Shown: positions 1-6,772 of the stretch, one piece after another
Position numbering within the stretch: position 1 is the first letter of the stretch
Layout of the letters: each line of letters begins with the position of its first letter
From: Trebonia sp.
GTDB lineage: Bacteria > Actinomycetota > Actinomycetes > Streptosporangiales > Streptosporangiaceae
Direction of reading: 5' to 3'
DNA: 12,249 nt
NCBI GenBank assembly: GCA_030038035.1
Contig: JASHPP010000002.1
Coordinates: 1 to 12,249 of the forward strand
Position numbers and translations under genes: made by a program
Notes under the pieces: model-generated
Told to the model about the DNA's origin: nothing
What the model saw: the letters and a program-made list of their open reading frames with translations, nothing else
Databases searched by the model: none

Positions 1-2532
1 CACCGCGCGCGACGATCCGTTCGCCGACGGCCGGATATCAAGCTCCACCGGCTTGCCCGCGGTTCCCGCGAGCAGCGGCCACGGGCCGCGCACCGGGTCG
101 ACCGGCTGGCCGTCCACCGCGACCAGCTCGTCACCTGGACGTACCCCGACGCCCGGCGCGGTCAGCGGCGAGCGCGCCCTCGGGTCGGACGACTCGCCGG
201 GGAGCACCCGGTCCACCAGCCAGCGCCCCGCCTCGTCCCTGGAGATGTCCGCGCCGAGAAGCCCGAGACCCGCGGGGCCCGAGTCCGAGGGGTGGAAGCT
301 GTCGCCGGACTTGATCACGTAGGCGTGCGAGGTGCCGAGCTCGCCGAACACCTCCCAGAGCAGGTCGGCGAAGTCGCCCGAGCCGCGGATCCGGTCCAGC
401 AGCGGCCGGTAGGCATCGAGCACGCCATCCCAGTCCACGCCCGACATGTCCGCCGCCCAGAAGTCACGGCGCATGCGCCGGCCGGCCTCGGCGTAGGCGT
501 GCCGCCACAGCGCGGCCGGGTCGGCCTGGAACCGGGCCCGCGACAGGTCCACGGTGACCGACTCGTCTGAGTCGTCGTCGTCCTGCCGCTCGGCCGGGAC
601 CACGCGCACCTCGCCCTGGTCACCGATCACCAGGCGGGTGCCGTCGCCGCTGACGTCGAACCAGTCCAGTTCGTCCGCCAGCACGGTGACCTCGCGCGTG
701 CGCAGGTCGAAGCGCTCCAGCGAGTAGCGTGACGAGTCATCGTCGGAGTCCGCGCCGCTCTCGCCGAGCACGCCGGTGAGCGGGGCGCGCAGCCAGGCCA
801 GCCCGCCCTTGACCGAGCGCAGGTGGAAGTACCTGGCCTCCTCGACCGGTACGGGCACCACCCGGTCAGCGAGGCCTTCCGCGTCGACGCGGATCGCATC
901 GTGCCCGGCAGGATCGGTACCGGAATCGCCGGTGTCGGCATCGCCGGTGTCGGAGTCCGCGGTAATCGGACGGCCGCCGGGCAGCGGGCCGAACGGCGAC
1001 GGGGTCCGCTCCGCCAGCGGCACCAGGTACGGGCGGACGCCGAACGGGAACGACAGGTCGAACGAATGGGCGTCGTAGACCGGGTCGAAGCTGCGCCGGG
1101 ACAGGAACGCCAGGTGCAGCCCGTCGGCCGTGAACACCGGCGAGGTGTCCGCGAACCGGCCGTCGGTCACGTCGATGACCTCGCCGCCGGCGACCCTGGC
1201 CACCCTGATCCGGCGCAGCGGCTGCGGGCCCGGCTGGGACCAGGCCAGCCAGGCGGAGTCCGGCGACCAGGAGAGGCCGTCCACCGGGCCGTCGTCGGCG
1301 GCAGCCAGCTCGGTGACCTGCCCGGAGGAGACGTCGACCGCCAGCAGCCTGCCGTCCTGGGTCGCCGCCGCGACCGTCGCCCCGTCCGGCGAGGCCGCCA
1401 GGCCGGCCACGCTGCCGAGCAGGCCCTCGGCCAGCAGGACCGGCTCCGGCGGACCGTCGACGCTCGCGATCGCCAGCGCGTCGGCGCCCGTGGCGTCGGT
1501 GACCCAGACCGCCCGGCCTGAGCCGAGCACCCTCGGCAGCCTCGCCCTGGCACCCGGGACCACATACAGCGCGCGGGCCGGGCCGTCCTTGTGCGTCAGC
1601 CAGTGCACCGTGCCGCGCACCTCCACCACGCTGGCCCGCCCGGTCTGATCGCAGTCCAGGCCGCCCAGGTGATCGGCGGCGGAGACCAGGCGGGGAGCGC
1701 GCGCCGCGGCCGGGGAGCCGAGGGTCAGCTCGATCCGGTGCGGCTCGGGCGCCTCCGGGCCGTCCAGCATCCAGATGTCGCCTGCCACGTGGTAGACGAT
1801 CCTGGTGCCGTCGGTGGCCGGGTTGCGCGCGTAGAACCCGTCGTGATCGGTATGCCTGATCAGGTCACCGCCGTCAAGGGCACACGAATAGATGTTCCCG
1901 GTTCCCTCGTGGTCGGACAGGAAGAACAGCCGCCCGCCGATCAGCATCGGGCTGCCGAACTGGCCCCGCACGTCGGCAAGGATCCGGGTGAACAGGGGGT
2001 CGGTGGCGGTGGCGGCGGCGGCGGTCCAGAGCTTGCCGGTGCGGCCGCCGCGGTAGCGCTTCCAGAACGCGGGCTCGCCCGCCACGCTTCCGGTGAGCAG
2101 GGCGGTGCCTTCGGCCTCCATGGCCAGGTCGTTGACCGGGCCGAACGGCAGCAGCCTTGGCGCGCCCTGCGCCGGCACGGCGAACGCCCTGCGGTATTTC
2201 TGCGCGGGCTGGCCGGCCGAGGTGATCGCGAGCACCTCGCCGGCCGCGGTCCAGCCGGTGACCCTCGTCTGCAGGTCGCCCCAGTAGGTCAGCCTGCGCG
2301 CGGCGCTGCCTTCGGCGTCGGCCAGGTAGACATCCGGGCTGCCGTCCCGCCAGCTGGTCCAGGCGATCTGGGTGCCGTCCGGTGAGAACCGGGGGTAGCT
2401 GACCGGAGTGTCGTCGGAGGAAAACCGCCAGGCGCGGCCCCCGGCCGCCGGTGCCAGCCAGACATCGTGACCGGCGACGAACGTCAGCAGGTCACGATCA
2501 ACGTGCGGATAGCGCAGGTAGCCGCCGGCCAT
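1..2532 (-). CDS. tricorn-type S41 peptidase, second tandem copy (C-terminus cut by window edge)
   Basis: Open minus-strand frame of 844 codons with no stop before the window edge. The N-terminus reads MAGGYLRYPHVDRDLLTF and aligns along its whole length with the tricorn gene immediately upstream. Seen: a propeller region with WKRYRGG and a GFYARNPATDG stretch, the GTSHAY motif giving the Ser735-His736 pair (equivalent to Ser745-His746 of Thermoplasma tricorn), then a PDZ core PGDELVAVDG near residues 785-800. The frame is still open at the edge (GKPVELDIRPSANGSSRAV). The nucleophile Ser and the Glu of the tetrad lie outside the window, so activity cannot be judged. The ATG overlaps the upstream TGA as TGATG; an in-frame GTG lies one codon upstream. 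Only a weak GGGGCG lies upstream, so translation probably depends on reinitiation from the first copy. It is four codons longer than the first copy just after the Ser-His motif, and its acidic linker is shorter and differs in sequence. Presumed role, inferred from the family: cytosolic oligopeptide cleavage. Confidence 0.9.
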   Translation of the reverse strand, partial: MAGGYLRYPHVDRDLLTFVAGHDVWLAPAAGGRAWRFSSDDTPVSYPRFSPDGTQIAWTSWRDGSPDVYLADAEGSAARRLTYWGDLQTRVTGWTAAGEVLAITSAGQPAQKYRRAFAVPAQGAPRLLPFGPVNDLAMEAEGTALLTGSVAGEPAFWKRYRGGRTGKLWTAAAATATDPLFTRILADVRGQFGSPMLIGGRLFFLSDHEGTGNIYSCALDGGDLIRHTDHDGFYARNPATDGTRIVYHVAGDIWMLDGPEAPEPHRIELTLGSPAAARAPRLVSAADHLGGLDCDQTGRASVVEVRGTVHWLTHKDGPARALYVVPGARARLPRVLGSGRAVWVTDATGADALAIASVDGPPEPVLLAEGLLGSVAGLAASPDGATVAAATQDGRLLAVDVSSGQVTELAAADDGPVDGLSWSPDSAWLAWSQPGPQPLRRIRVARVAGGEVIDVTDGRFADTSPVFTADGLHLAFLSRRSFDPVYDAHSFDLSFPFGVRPYLVPLAERTPSPFGPLPGGRPITADSDTGDADTGDSGTDPAGHDAIRVDAEGLADRVVPVPVEEARYFHLRSVKGGLAWLRAPLTGVLGESGADSDDDSSRYSLERFDLRTREVTVLADELDWFDVSGDGTRLVIGDQGEVRVVPAERQDDDDSDESVTVDLSRARFQADPAALWRHAYAEAGRRMRRDFWAADMSGVDWDGVLDAYRPLLDRIRGSGDFADLLWEVFGELGTSHAYVIKSGDSFHPSDSGPAGLGLLGADISRDEAGRWLVDRVLPGESSDPRARSPLTAPGVGVRPGDELVAVDGQPVDPVRGPWPLLAGTAGKPVELDIRPSANGSSRAV
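925..954 (-). repeat. 15-bp direct repeat x2 in linker of second tricorn copy
   Basis: Two perfect head-to-tail 15-bp units, 925-939 and 940-954 (ATCGCCGGTGTCGGC, with one mismatch at the last base). They encode an acidic Asp-Thr-Gly-Asp-rich linker in the seven-bladed propeller region. The first tricorn copy carries a different, 18-bp repeat at the corresponding place. Confidence 0.75.
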
Positions 2533-5500
2533 CACGACGCGCCCCGCGGCCCGCGGGGCGTGCGGGGCGGGAGCGGCGGGCGGGTCTTGGACGGGCCTGT
2601 CGACATGTCCGGCGGCGCCGCGGGCGGCTGCTTGTCCAGCGCCTCAAGCGCCAGCTGGACGGCGGTCTCCAGCTGGGCGTCGCGGCCCGCGGCCCAGTCG
2701 TCCGGGGTGTTCAGCACCTCGACGTCCGGCTCGACGCCGTAGTTCTCCACGCTCCAGCCGTAGTCGTCGAACCAGAACGCGTACCTGGGCACCGTGATGT
2801 GCGTGCCGTCGACCAGTTCGTGGCCGGGTATGCCGTCGATGCCGATCACGCCGCCCCAGGTGCGGGTGCCGACGACCGGGCCGAGGCCGAGCAGCCGGAT
2901 CGCCGTCGTGACGATGTCGCCGTCGGACCCGGCGAACTCGTCGGCCAGCGTGACCACGGGGCCGCGCCGCCCCTCCTCCGGGTACGGCACGGGCCGCATC
3001 CAGCGCCCGTTGTCCCAGCCGATGACGCGGCGTGCCAGCTTCTCCACCACGAGCTGCGAGGTGTGCCCGCCGCCGTTCGCGCGCACGTCCATGATCAGGG
3101 CGTCGAAGCGCATCTCGGTGCGCAGGTCGCGGTGGAAGTGCGCCCAGCCCTCCCCCATCATGTCCGGGACGTGCAGGTAGCCGAGGCGCCCGTCGCTCAG
3201 CTCGCGGACCAGCCGGCGCCGGCCCGCCACCCAGTCCTGGTAGCGCAGCCGCCGGTCGCTGCGCAGCGGCACCACCACCACCGCGCGGGACGACCCGTTG
3301 GATCGGACCGTGAGCTCCACCGGCTTGCCCGCCGTCCCGGCCAGCAGCGGCCACGGGCCGCGCACCGGGTCGACCGGCTGGCCGTCGACGGCCACAAGCT
3401 CATCGCCAGGACGCACGCCGACGCCCGGCGCGGTCAGCGGCGAGCGCGCCCTCGGGTCGGACGACTCGCCGGGGAGCACCCGGTCCACCAGCCAGCGCCC
3501 CGCCTCGTCCCTGGAGATGTCCGCGCCGAGCAGGCCAACGGGGACGTCATCAGGGAAGCCGTCGCTGGCCTCCATCACGTAGGCGTGCGAGGTGCCGAGC
3601 TCGCCGAACACCTCCCAGAGCAGGTCGGCGAAGTCGTCCGCGCCGCGGATCCGGTCCAGCAGCGGCCGGTAGGCATCGAGCACGCCGTCCCAGTCCACCC
3701 CGGACATGTCGGGCACCCAGAAGTCCCGGCGCATGACCCGGCCGACTTCGTCGTAGGCGTGCCGCCACAGCGCGACCGGGTCGGCCTGGAACCTGGCCCG
3801 GGACAGGTCCACCTTCACCACGTCGCCCGCGTCGTGGCCGTGCTTGCGTGAGGACGGCATGACGCGCAGGTCATCGCGGTCCTTGACGATCAGGCGGGTG
3901 CCGTCGCCGCTGACGGCGAACCAGTCCAGCTCGCCGGCCAGCTCGGTGACCTCCCGCTTGCGCAGGTCGAAACGCTCGAGCGACGGGCGCGGCCGGTCGT
4001 CGTCCGGGTCCACGCCGCTCTCGCCGAGCACTCCGAACACCCCGGCCCGCAGCCAGGCCAGGCCGCCCTTGACGGCACGCAGGCCGAAGTAGCGCGCTTC
4101 CTCAACGGGAACGGGCACCACGCGGTCCGGCAGGCCGTCGGCGTCGACCGTCACGCTGGGCGGCGCGCCGGATTCCGCGGAGTCGCCGGACCCGTCGGAG
4201 TCGCCGGACCCGTCGGCGTTGCCGGACCCCTCGGAGTTGCCGGCCGGTTCCCGGCCCAGGGGCCGCCCGCCCGGCAATGGCCCGAACGGCGACGGGGTCC
4301 CGGCGGCCAGCGGCACCAGGTACGGGCGGCTGCCGAACGGGAACGACAGGTCGAAGGAGTGCGCGTCGTAGACCGGGTCGAAGGTGCGCCGGGACAGGAA
4401 CGCCAGGTACAGCCCGTCGGTGGTGAAAACCGGGTCGCTGTCGGCGAACCGCCCGTCGGTGACGTCCACCGTAAGCCCGTCGGCGACGCGCGCCATCCGG
4501 ATCCGGCTCAGCGGCTGCGGGCCGGGCTGCGACCAGGCGAGCCACGCCGAGTCCGCGGACCAGGCCAGGTCGTCGATGTCCCCGTCGTCGCTGGCGGCCA
4601 GTTCGGTGATCCGTCCCGACGCCACGTCCGCGAGCAGCAGCCGCCCGTCATGCGCGCCGGCCGCGACCGTAGCACCGTCCGGGGAAGGTGCCAGGCTGAC
4701 CACGTGCCCAAGCTCACCCCCGGCAATCCGAACGGTCCCGGCCGACTCCCCCGCCACGCTTGCTATCTCGAGCGCGTCGGCGCCGTCGGCGTCGGTCACC
4801 CAGATGGCCTTGCCGGTCGTGCCGAGGATGCGGGGCAGCCTGGCGTGCGCGTTCTGGTCGACCGACAGCGCGCGGGCCGGGCCGTCGGTGTGCGTCAGCC
4901 AGTGCACGGTGCCGCGCACGGTGACCACGCTCGCCTGGCCGGTCTCGTCGCAGTCCAGGTCGCCGAGGTGGTCCCCGGCGGTGACCAGCTTGGGTACGCG
5001 CGCGGCGGGCGGCGAGCTGAGCTCGAGGTCGAGCTTGCGCGGCGCGGCAGCGGCGAGGCTGTCCAGGATCCAGATGTCGCCGGCCACGTGGTAGACGATC
5101 CGCTGGCCGTCGGTCGCCGGGTTGCGGGCGTAGAAGCCGTCGTGGTCGGTGTGCCTGCGCAGGTCGCTGCCGTCGAGCGCGCATGAGTAGACGTTGCCGG
5201 TGCCCTCGTGGTCGGCGAGGAAGACGAGCCTGCCGTCCACCAGCATCGGGGCGGCTAGCTGGCCGTTCAGGTGGCCGAGGAGCCGGGAGAAGAGCGGGTC
5301 GGCCGCGGAGGCGACCCAGAGCCGGCCCGCCGTCCCGCCCCGGTACCGCTTCCAGTAGGCGGGCTCGCCCGCCATCCGCCCGGTCAGCAGCGCGGTGGCC
5401 GTCTCCTCCAGGGCCAGGTCGCTCACCTGGCCGAACGGCAGCCTGCGCGGCGGCGCGTCGAGCGGCACGGCGTAGGCCCAGCTGTGCTGCGTCCCTGGCT

Positions 5501-5825
5501 GGCCCGCGGCGGAGATCGCGAGCACCTCGCCGCTCATGGTCCAGCCGGTCGTCCGCGTCCGCGGGTCGCCCCAGTAGGTGCGCCGGGTCGCGGGGCCGCC
5601 GTCGGTGTCGGCCGTGTAGACCTCCGGGCCGCCGTCCCGCCAGCCGGTCCAGGCGACCATGCCGCCGTCCCTGGAAAACCGCGGGTGGCTCACCTGGCCG
5701 CCATCTGAGGTCAGCCGCCACGCCCGGCCGCCCGCTGCCGGGGCGAGCCATACGTCGTCTTCGGCGACGAAGGTGAGGAGATCACCGTGAATATGCGGGA
5801 AACGAAGGTAACCGGGTGATGTCAC
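2532..5825 (-). CDS. tricorn protease (S41), complete first tandem copy
   Basis: About 1,097 residues, close to the 1,071 of Thermoplasma tricorn. Approximate domains (numbered from the GTG at 5825): six-bladed propeller 1-300, seven-bladed propeller 305-675, C1 680-760, PDZ 765-855, C2 860-1060, then a Pro-rich tail 1064-1097. The expected tetrad is visible: Ser746-His747 in GTSHAY, Ser967 in AGSDGDI, Glu1032 in NYGVEPD. Asp938 in IGWDNGR lies 29 residues before the nucleophile, the spacing of Thermoplasma Asp936, which sets preference for basic P1 residues. No signal peptide or membrane segment, so cytosolic. Known family role: a toroidal hexamer degrading peptides released by larger proteases; a Streptomyces coelicolor homologue is known. 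Start choice: an ATG at 5834 would add three residues, but the GTG has AGGA 8 nt upstream and gives an N-terminus (TSPGYLRFPH) matching the tandem copy (AGGYLRYPH). A Gly/Ser/Asp linker at about 525-553 is low-complexity. Confidence 0.95.
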   Translation of the reverse strand: MTSPGYLRFPHIHGDLLTFVAEDDVWLAPAAGGRAWRLTSDGGQVSHPRFSRDGGMVAWTGWRDGGPEVYTADTDGGPATRRTYWGDPRTRTTGWTMSGEVLAISAAGQPGTQHSWAYAVPLDAPPRRLPFGQVSDLALEETATALLTGRMAGEPAYWKRYRGGTAGRLWVASAADPLFSRLLGHLNGQLAAPMLVDGRLVFLADHEGTGNVYSCALDGSDLRRHTDHDGFYARNPATDGQRIVYHVAGDIWILDSLAAAAPRKLDLELSSPPAARVPKLVTAGDHLGDLDCDETGQASVVTVRGTVHWLTHTDGPARALSVDQNAHARLPRILGTTGKAIWVTDADGADALEIASVAGESAGTVRIAGGELGHVVSLAPSPDGATVAAGAHDGRLLLADVASGRITELAASDDGDIDDLAWSADSAWLAWSQPGPQPLSRIRMARVADGLTVDVTDGRFADSDPVFTTDGLYLAFLSRRTFDPVYDAHSFDLSFPFGSRPYLVPLAAGTPSPFGPLPGGRPLGREPAGNSEGSGNADGSGDSDGSGDSAESGAPPSVTVDADGLPDRVVPVPVEEARYFGLRAVKGGLAWLRAGVFGVLGESGVDPDDDRPRPSLERFDLRKREVTELAGELDWFAVSGDGTRLIVKDRDDLRVMPSSRKHGHDAGDVVKVDLSRARFQADPVALWRHAYDEVGRVMRRDFWVPDMSGVDWDGVLDAYRPLLDRIRGADDFADLLWEVFGELGTSHAYVMEASDGFPDDVPVGLLGADISRDEAGRWLVDRVLPGESSDPRARSPLTAPGVGVRPGDELVAVDGQPVDPVRGPWPLLAGTAGKPVELTVRSNGSSRAVVVVPLRSDRRLRYQDWVAGRRRLVRELSDGRLGYLHVPDMMGEGWAHFHRDLRTEMRFDALIMDVRANGGGHTSQLVVEKLARRVIGWDNGRWMRPVPYPEEGRRGPVVTLADEFAGSDGDIVTTAIRLLGLGPVVGTRTWGGVIGIDGIPGHELVDGTHITVPRYAFWFDDYGWSVENYGVEPDVEVLNTPDDWAAGRDAQLETAVQLALEALDKQPPAAPPDMSTGPSKTRPPLPPRTPRGPRGAS
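2540..2560 (-). promoter_or_regulatory. hairpin over the tricorn/tricorn junction, probable translational coupling element
   Basis: Perfect inverted repeat CGCCCCGCGG / CCGCGGGGCG with a one-base centre. It lies in the last codons of the first tricorn copy and ends 7 nt upstream of the ATG of the second. In RNA it would cover the only weak Shine-Dalgarno-like G run before the second start. A ribosome finishing the first copy would melt it and could restart at TGATG. The function is inferred; GC-rich coding sequence can form such repeats by chance. Confidence 0.45.
4180..4233 (-). repeat. 18-bp minisatellite x3 in linker of first tricorn copy
   Basis: Two identical 18-bp units (4180-4197 and 4198-4215, GAGTCGCCGGACCCGTCG) and a third with three changes (4216-4233), followed by a decayed unit to about 4251. 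The repeats encode DGSGDS-type hexapeptides in an acidic, flexible loop of the second propeller. All units keep the reading frame. Confidence 0.8.
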
Positions 5826-5833
5826 GCGCTTCA
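5810..5833 (-). promoter_or_regulatory. TAGGAT hexamer / Shine-Dalgarno deciding the tricorn start
   Basis: On the minus strand TAGGAT is followed by 7 nt (GAAGCGC) and then the GTG at 5825. It can be read either as a TANNNT -10 box giving a leaderless mRNA, or as an AGGA Shine-Dalgarno 8 nt from the GTG. Both readings favour the GTG over the ATG at 5834, which overlaps the hexamer. No convincing -35 box is seen. Confidence 0.4.
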
Positions 5834-5843
5834 TCCTACGGGG

Positions 5844-5858
5844 AAGAAGTGCCTTCTT
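5844..5858. promoter_or_regulatory. 15-bp inverted repeat upstream of tricorn
   Basis: AAGAAG-TGC-CTTCTT is a perfect 6-bp inverted repeat with a 3-bp centre. It lies 19-33 bp upstream of the tricorn GTG, between the start and the GC-rich repeat array. It is the only AT-containing palindrome in this gap and sits where a repressor or a -35 region would be expected. An operator role is inferred. Confidence 0.35.
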
Positions 5859-6146
5859 GCCCGGGGGGACGACCCCCCGGGACCCCCCGGCTGCGCCTTA
5901 ACGGCGCACGTGCTCCGGGGGGACTGCGGCCCGATAGCGCCGCCTGCCCGGGGGGACGACCCCCCGGGACCCCCCGGCCGCGCCTTGCTTGCCCGGGGGG
6001 GCGACCCCCCGGAACCCCCGGCTGCGCCTTGACGGCGCACGTGCTCCGGGGGGACTGCGAGTCGATCGCGCTGCCTGGCCGGGGGGACGACCCCCCGGAA
6101 CCCCCCGGCCGCGCCTTAACGGCGCACGTGCTCCGGGGGGACTGCG
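5859..6146. repeat. 3.5-unit tandem array of palindromic 86-87 bp repeats
   Basis: This fills most of the 323-bp gap between the response-regulator stop and the tricorn start. Full units are 5859-5928, 5991-6059 and 6077-6146 (69-70 bp each); a half unit is 5946-5986. Two unit junctions carry 17-bp spacers (5929-5945 and 6060-6076), and only 4 bp separate the half unit from the next. Each full unit has two nested structures: a 9-bp stem CCCGGGGGG/CCCCCCGGG with loop ACGA (weaker in some copies), and an outer stem CCCCCCGG/CCGGGGGG enclosing TGCGCC-TTAAC-GGCGCA and the 8-bp palindrome GCACGTGC. The half unit keeps only the first hairpin and one arm of the second. Short open frames across it have repeat-driven composition and look spurious. 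It may act as a terminator of the upstream operon, or be a copy of a dispersed repeat family; no transposase or terminal site duplication is visible. Confidence 0.9.
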
Positions 6147-6157
6147 GGTGGGGGTGC

Positions 6158-6772
6158 CTACAACAACCAGCCGCGCTCCTGGGCTAGGCGCAGGGCTTCT
6201 GTCCGGTTGCGGGCGCCGGTCTTCTGGATGCAGGCGGACAGGTAGTTGCGCACCGTGCCCTCGGACAGGTAGAGGGTGGCGGCGATCTCGGCGATCGTCG
6301 CGCCGTCGCGGCTGGCCGCGAGGACGTCCCGCTCGCGTGGCGTGAGCGGGCTCGCGCCCTCGGTCAGCGCGGCCGCGGCGAGGTCCGGGTCGATGACCTT
6401 CTGCCCGTTCCTGACCTGCCTGATCGTCCGCGCGAGCTTGTCCGCAGGCGAGTCCTTCACGATGAACCCTGACACGCCGGACTCCATCGCGCGGCGCAGG
6501 TAGCCCGGGCGGCCGAACGTGGTGAGGATGACGATCTTGATGTCCGGGGACTGCTTCCGCAGCGCCGCCGCGGCCGCCAGGCCGTCCATGCCGGGCATCT
6601 CGATGTCCAGCAGGGCCACATCGGGCTTGGCGTCCTTCGCGGCGCTCGTCACCTCGTCGCCGCGGCCGACCTGGGCGACCACCTCGATGTCGTCCTCGAA
6701 CGACAGCAGCGCCGTGAGCGCCTCGCGGATCATCGCCTGGTCCTCGGCGAGCAGGACCCGGATCGGGTTCAC
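6158..6772 (-). CDS. NarL/DesR-like response regulator
   Basis: 204 residues, normal for a NarL/FixJ-type regulator. The receiver domain (about 1-120) has the acidic pair Glu10-Asp11, phospho-acceptor Asp56 in LLDIEMPGMDG, the Thr84/Thr85 switch position in VILTTFG and Lys106 in FIVKDS. The C-terminal LuxR-type helix-turn-helix (about 138-200) reads LTPRERDVLAA, then IAEIAATLYLSEGTVRNYLS. The GTG start overlaps the kinase stop as GTGA (4 nt) with only a weak Shine-Dalgarno, so it is translationally coupled and made together with the kinase. It is the last gene of the ABC/two-component module and most likely controls that module by binding an inverted repeat upstream of the ATPase gene. Family and partner are clear; the target promoter is inferred. 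Confidence 0.95.
   Translation of the reverse strand: MNPIRVLLAEDQAMIREALTALLSFEDDIEVVAQVGRGDEVTSAAKDAKPDVALLDIEMPGMDGLAAAAALRKQSPDIKIVILTTFGRPGYLRRAMESGVSGFIVKDSPADKLARTIRQVRNGQKVIDPDLAAAALTEGASPLTPRERDVLAASRDGATIAEIAATLYLSEGTVRNYLSACIQKTGARNRTEALRLAQERGWLL

Noticed and set aside
1591..2385. Plus-strand open frame of 264 codons
   Set aside because: It lies opposite the second tricorn copy, whose frame is fully open and homologous to the first copy.
2451..3851. Long plus-strand open frame of 466 codons opposite the tricorn gene
   Set aside because: It is antisense to a gene with clear tricorn motifs. Its Arg/Val/His-rich composition is the usual mirror of high-GC coding, and no domain is recognisable.
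4714..5751. Minus-strand open frame of 345 codons in another frame of the tricorn gene
   Set aside because: Same-strand frame shadow, extremely Arg/Ala/Gly-rich, no motifs, inside a confirmed gene.
5859..6146. CRISPR-like array
   Set aside because: Units of about 70 bp with strong internal palindromes, 17-bp spacers, only 3.5 copies and no cas gene do not fit CRISPR.
5816..6187. Open frames across the repeat array (plus and minus)
   Set aside because: The translation is only the DNA repeat (PGGRPPGTP-type peptide), there is no ribosome site, and it spans the palindromes.
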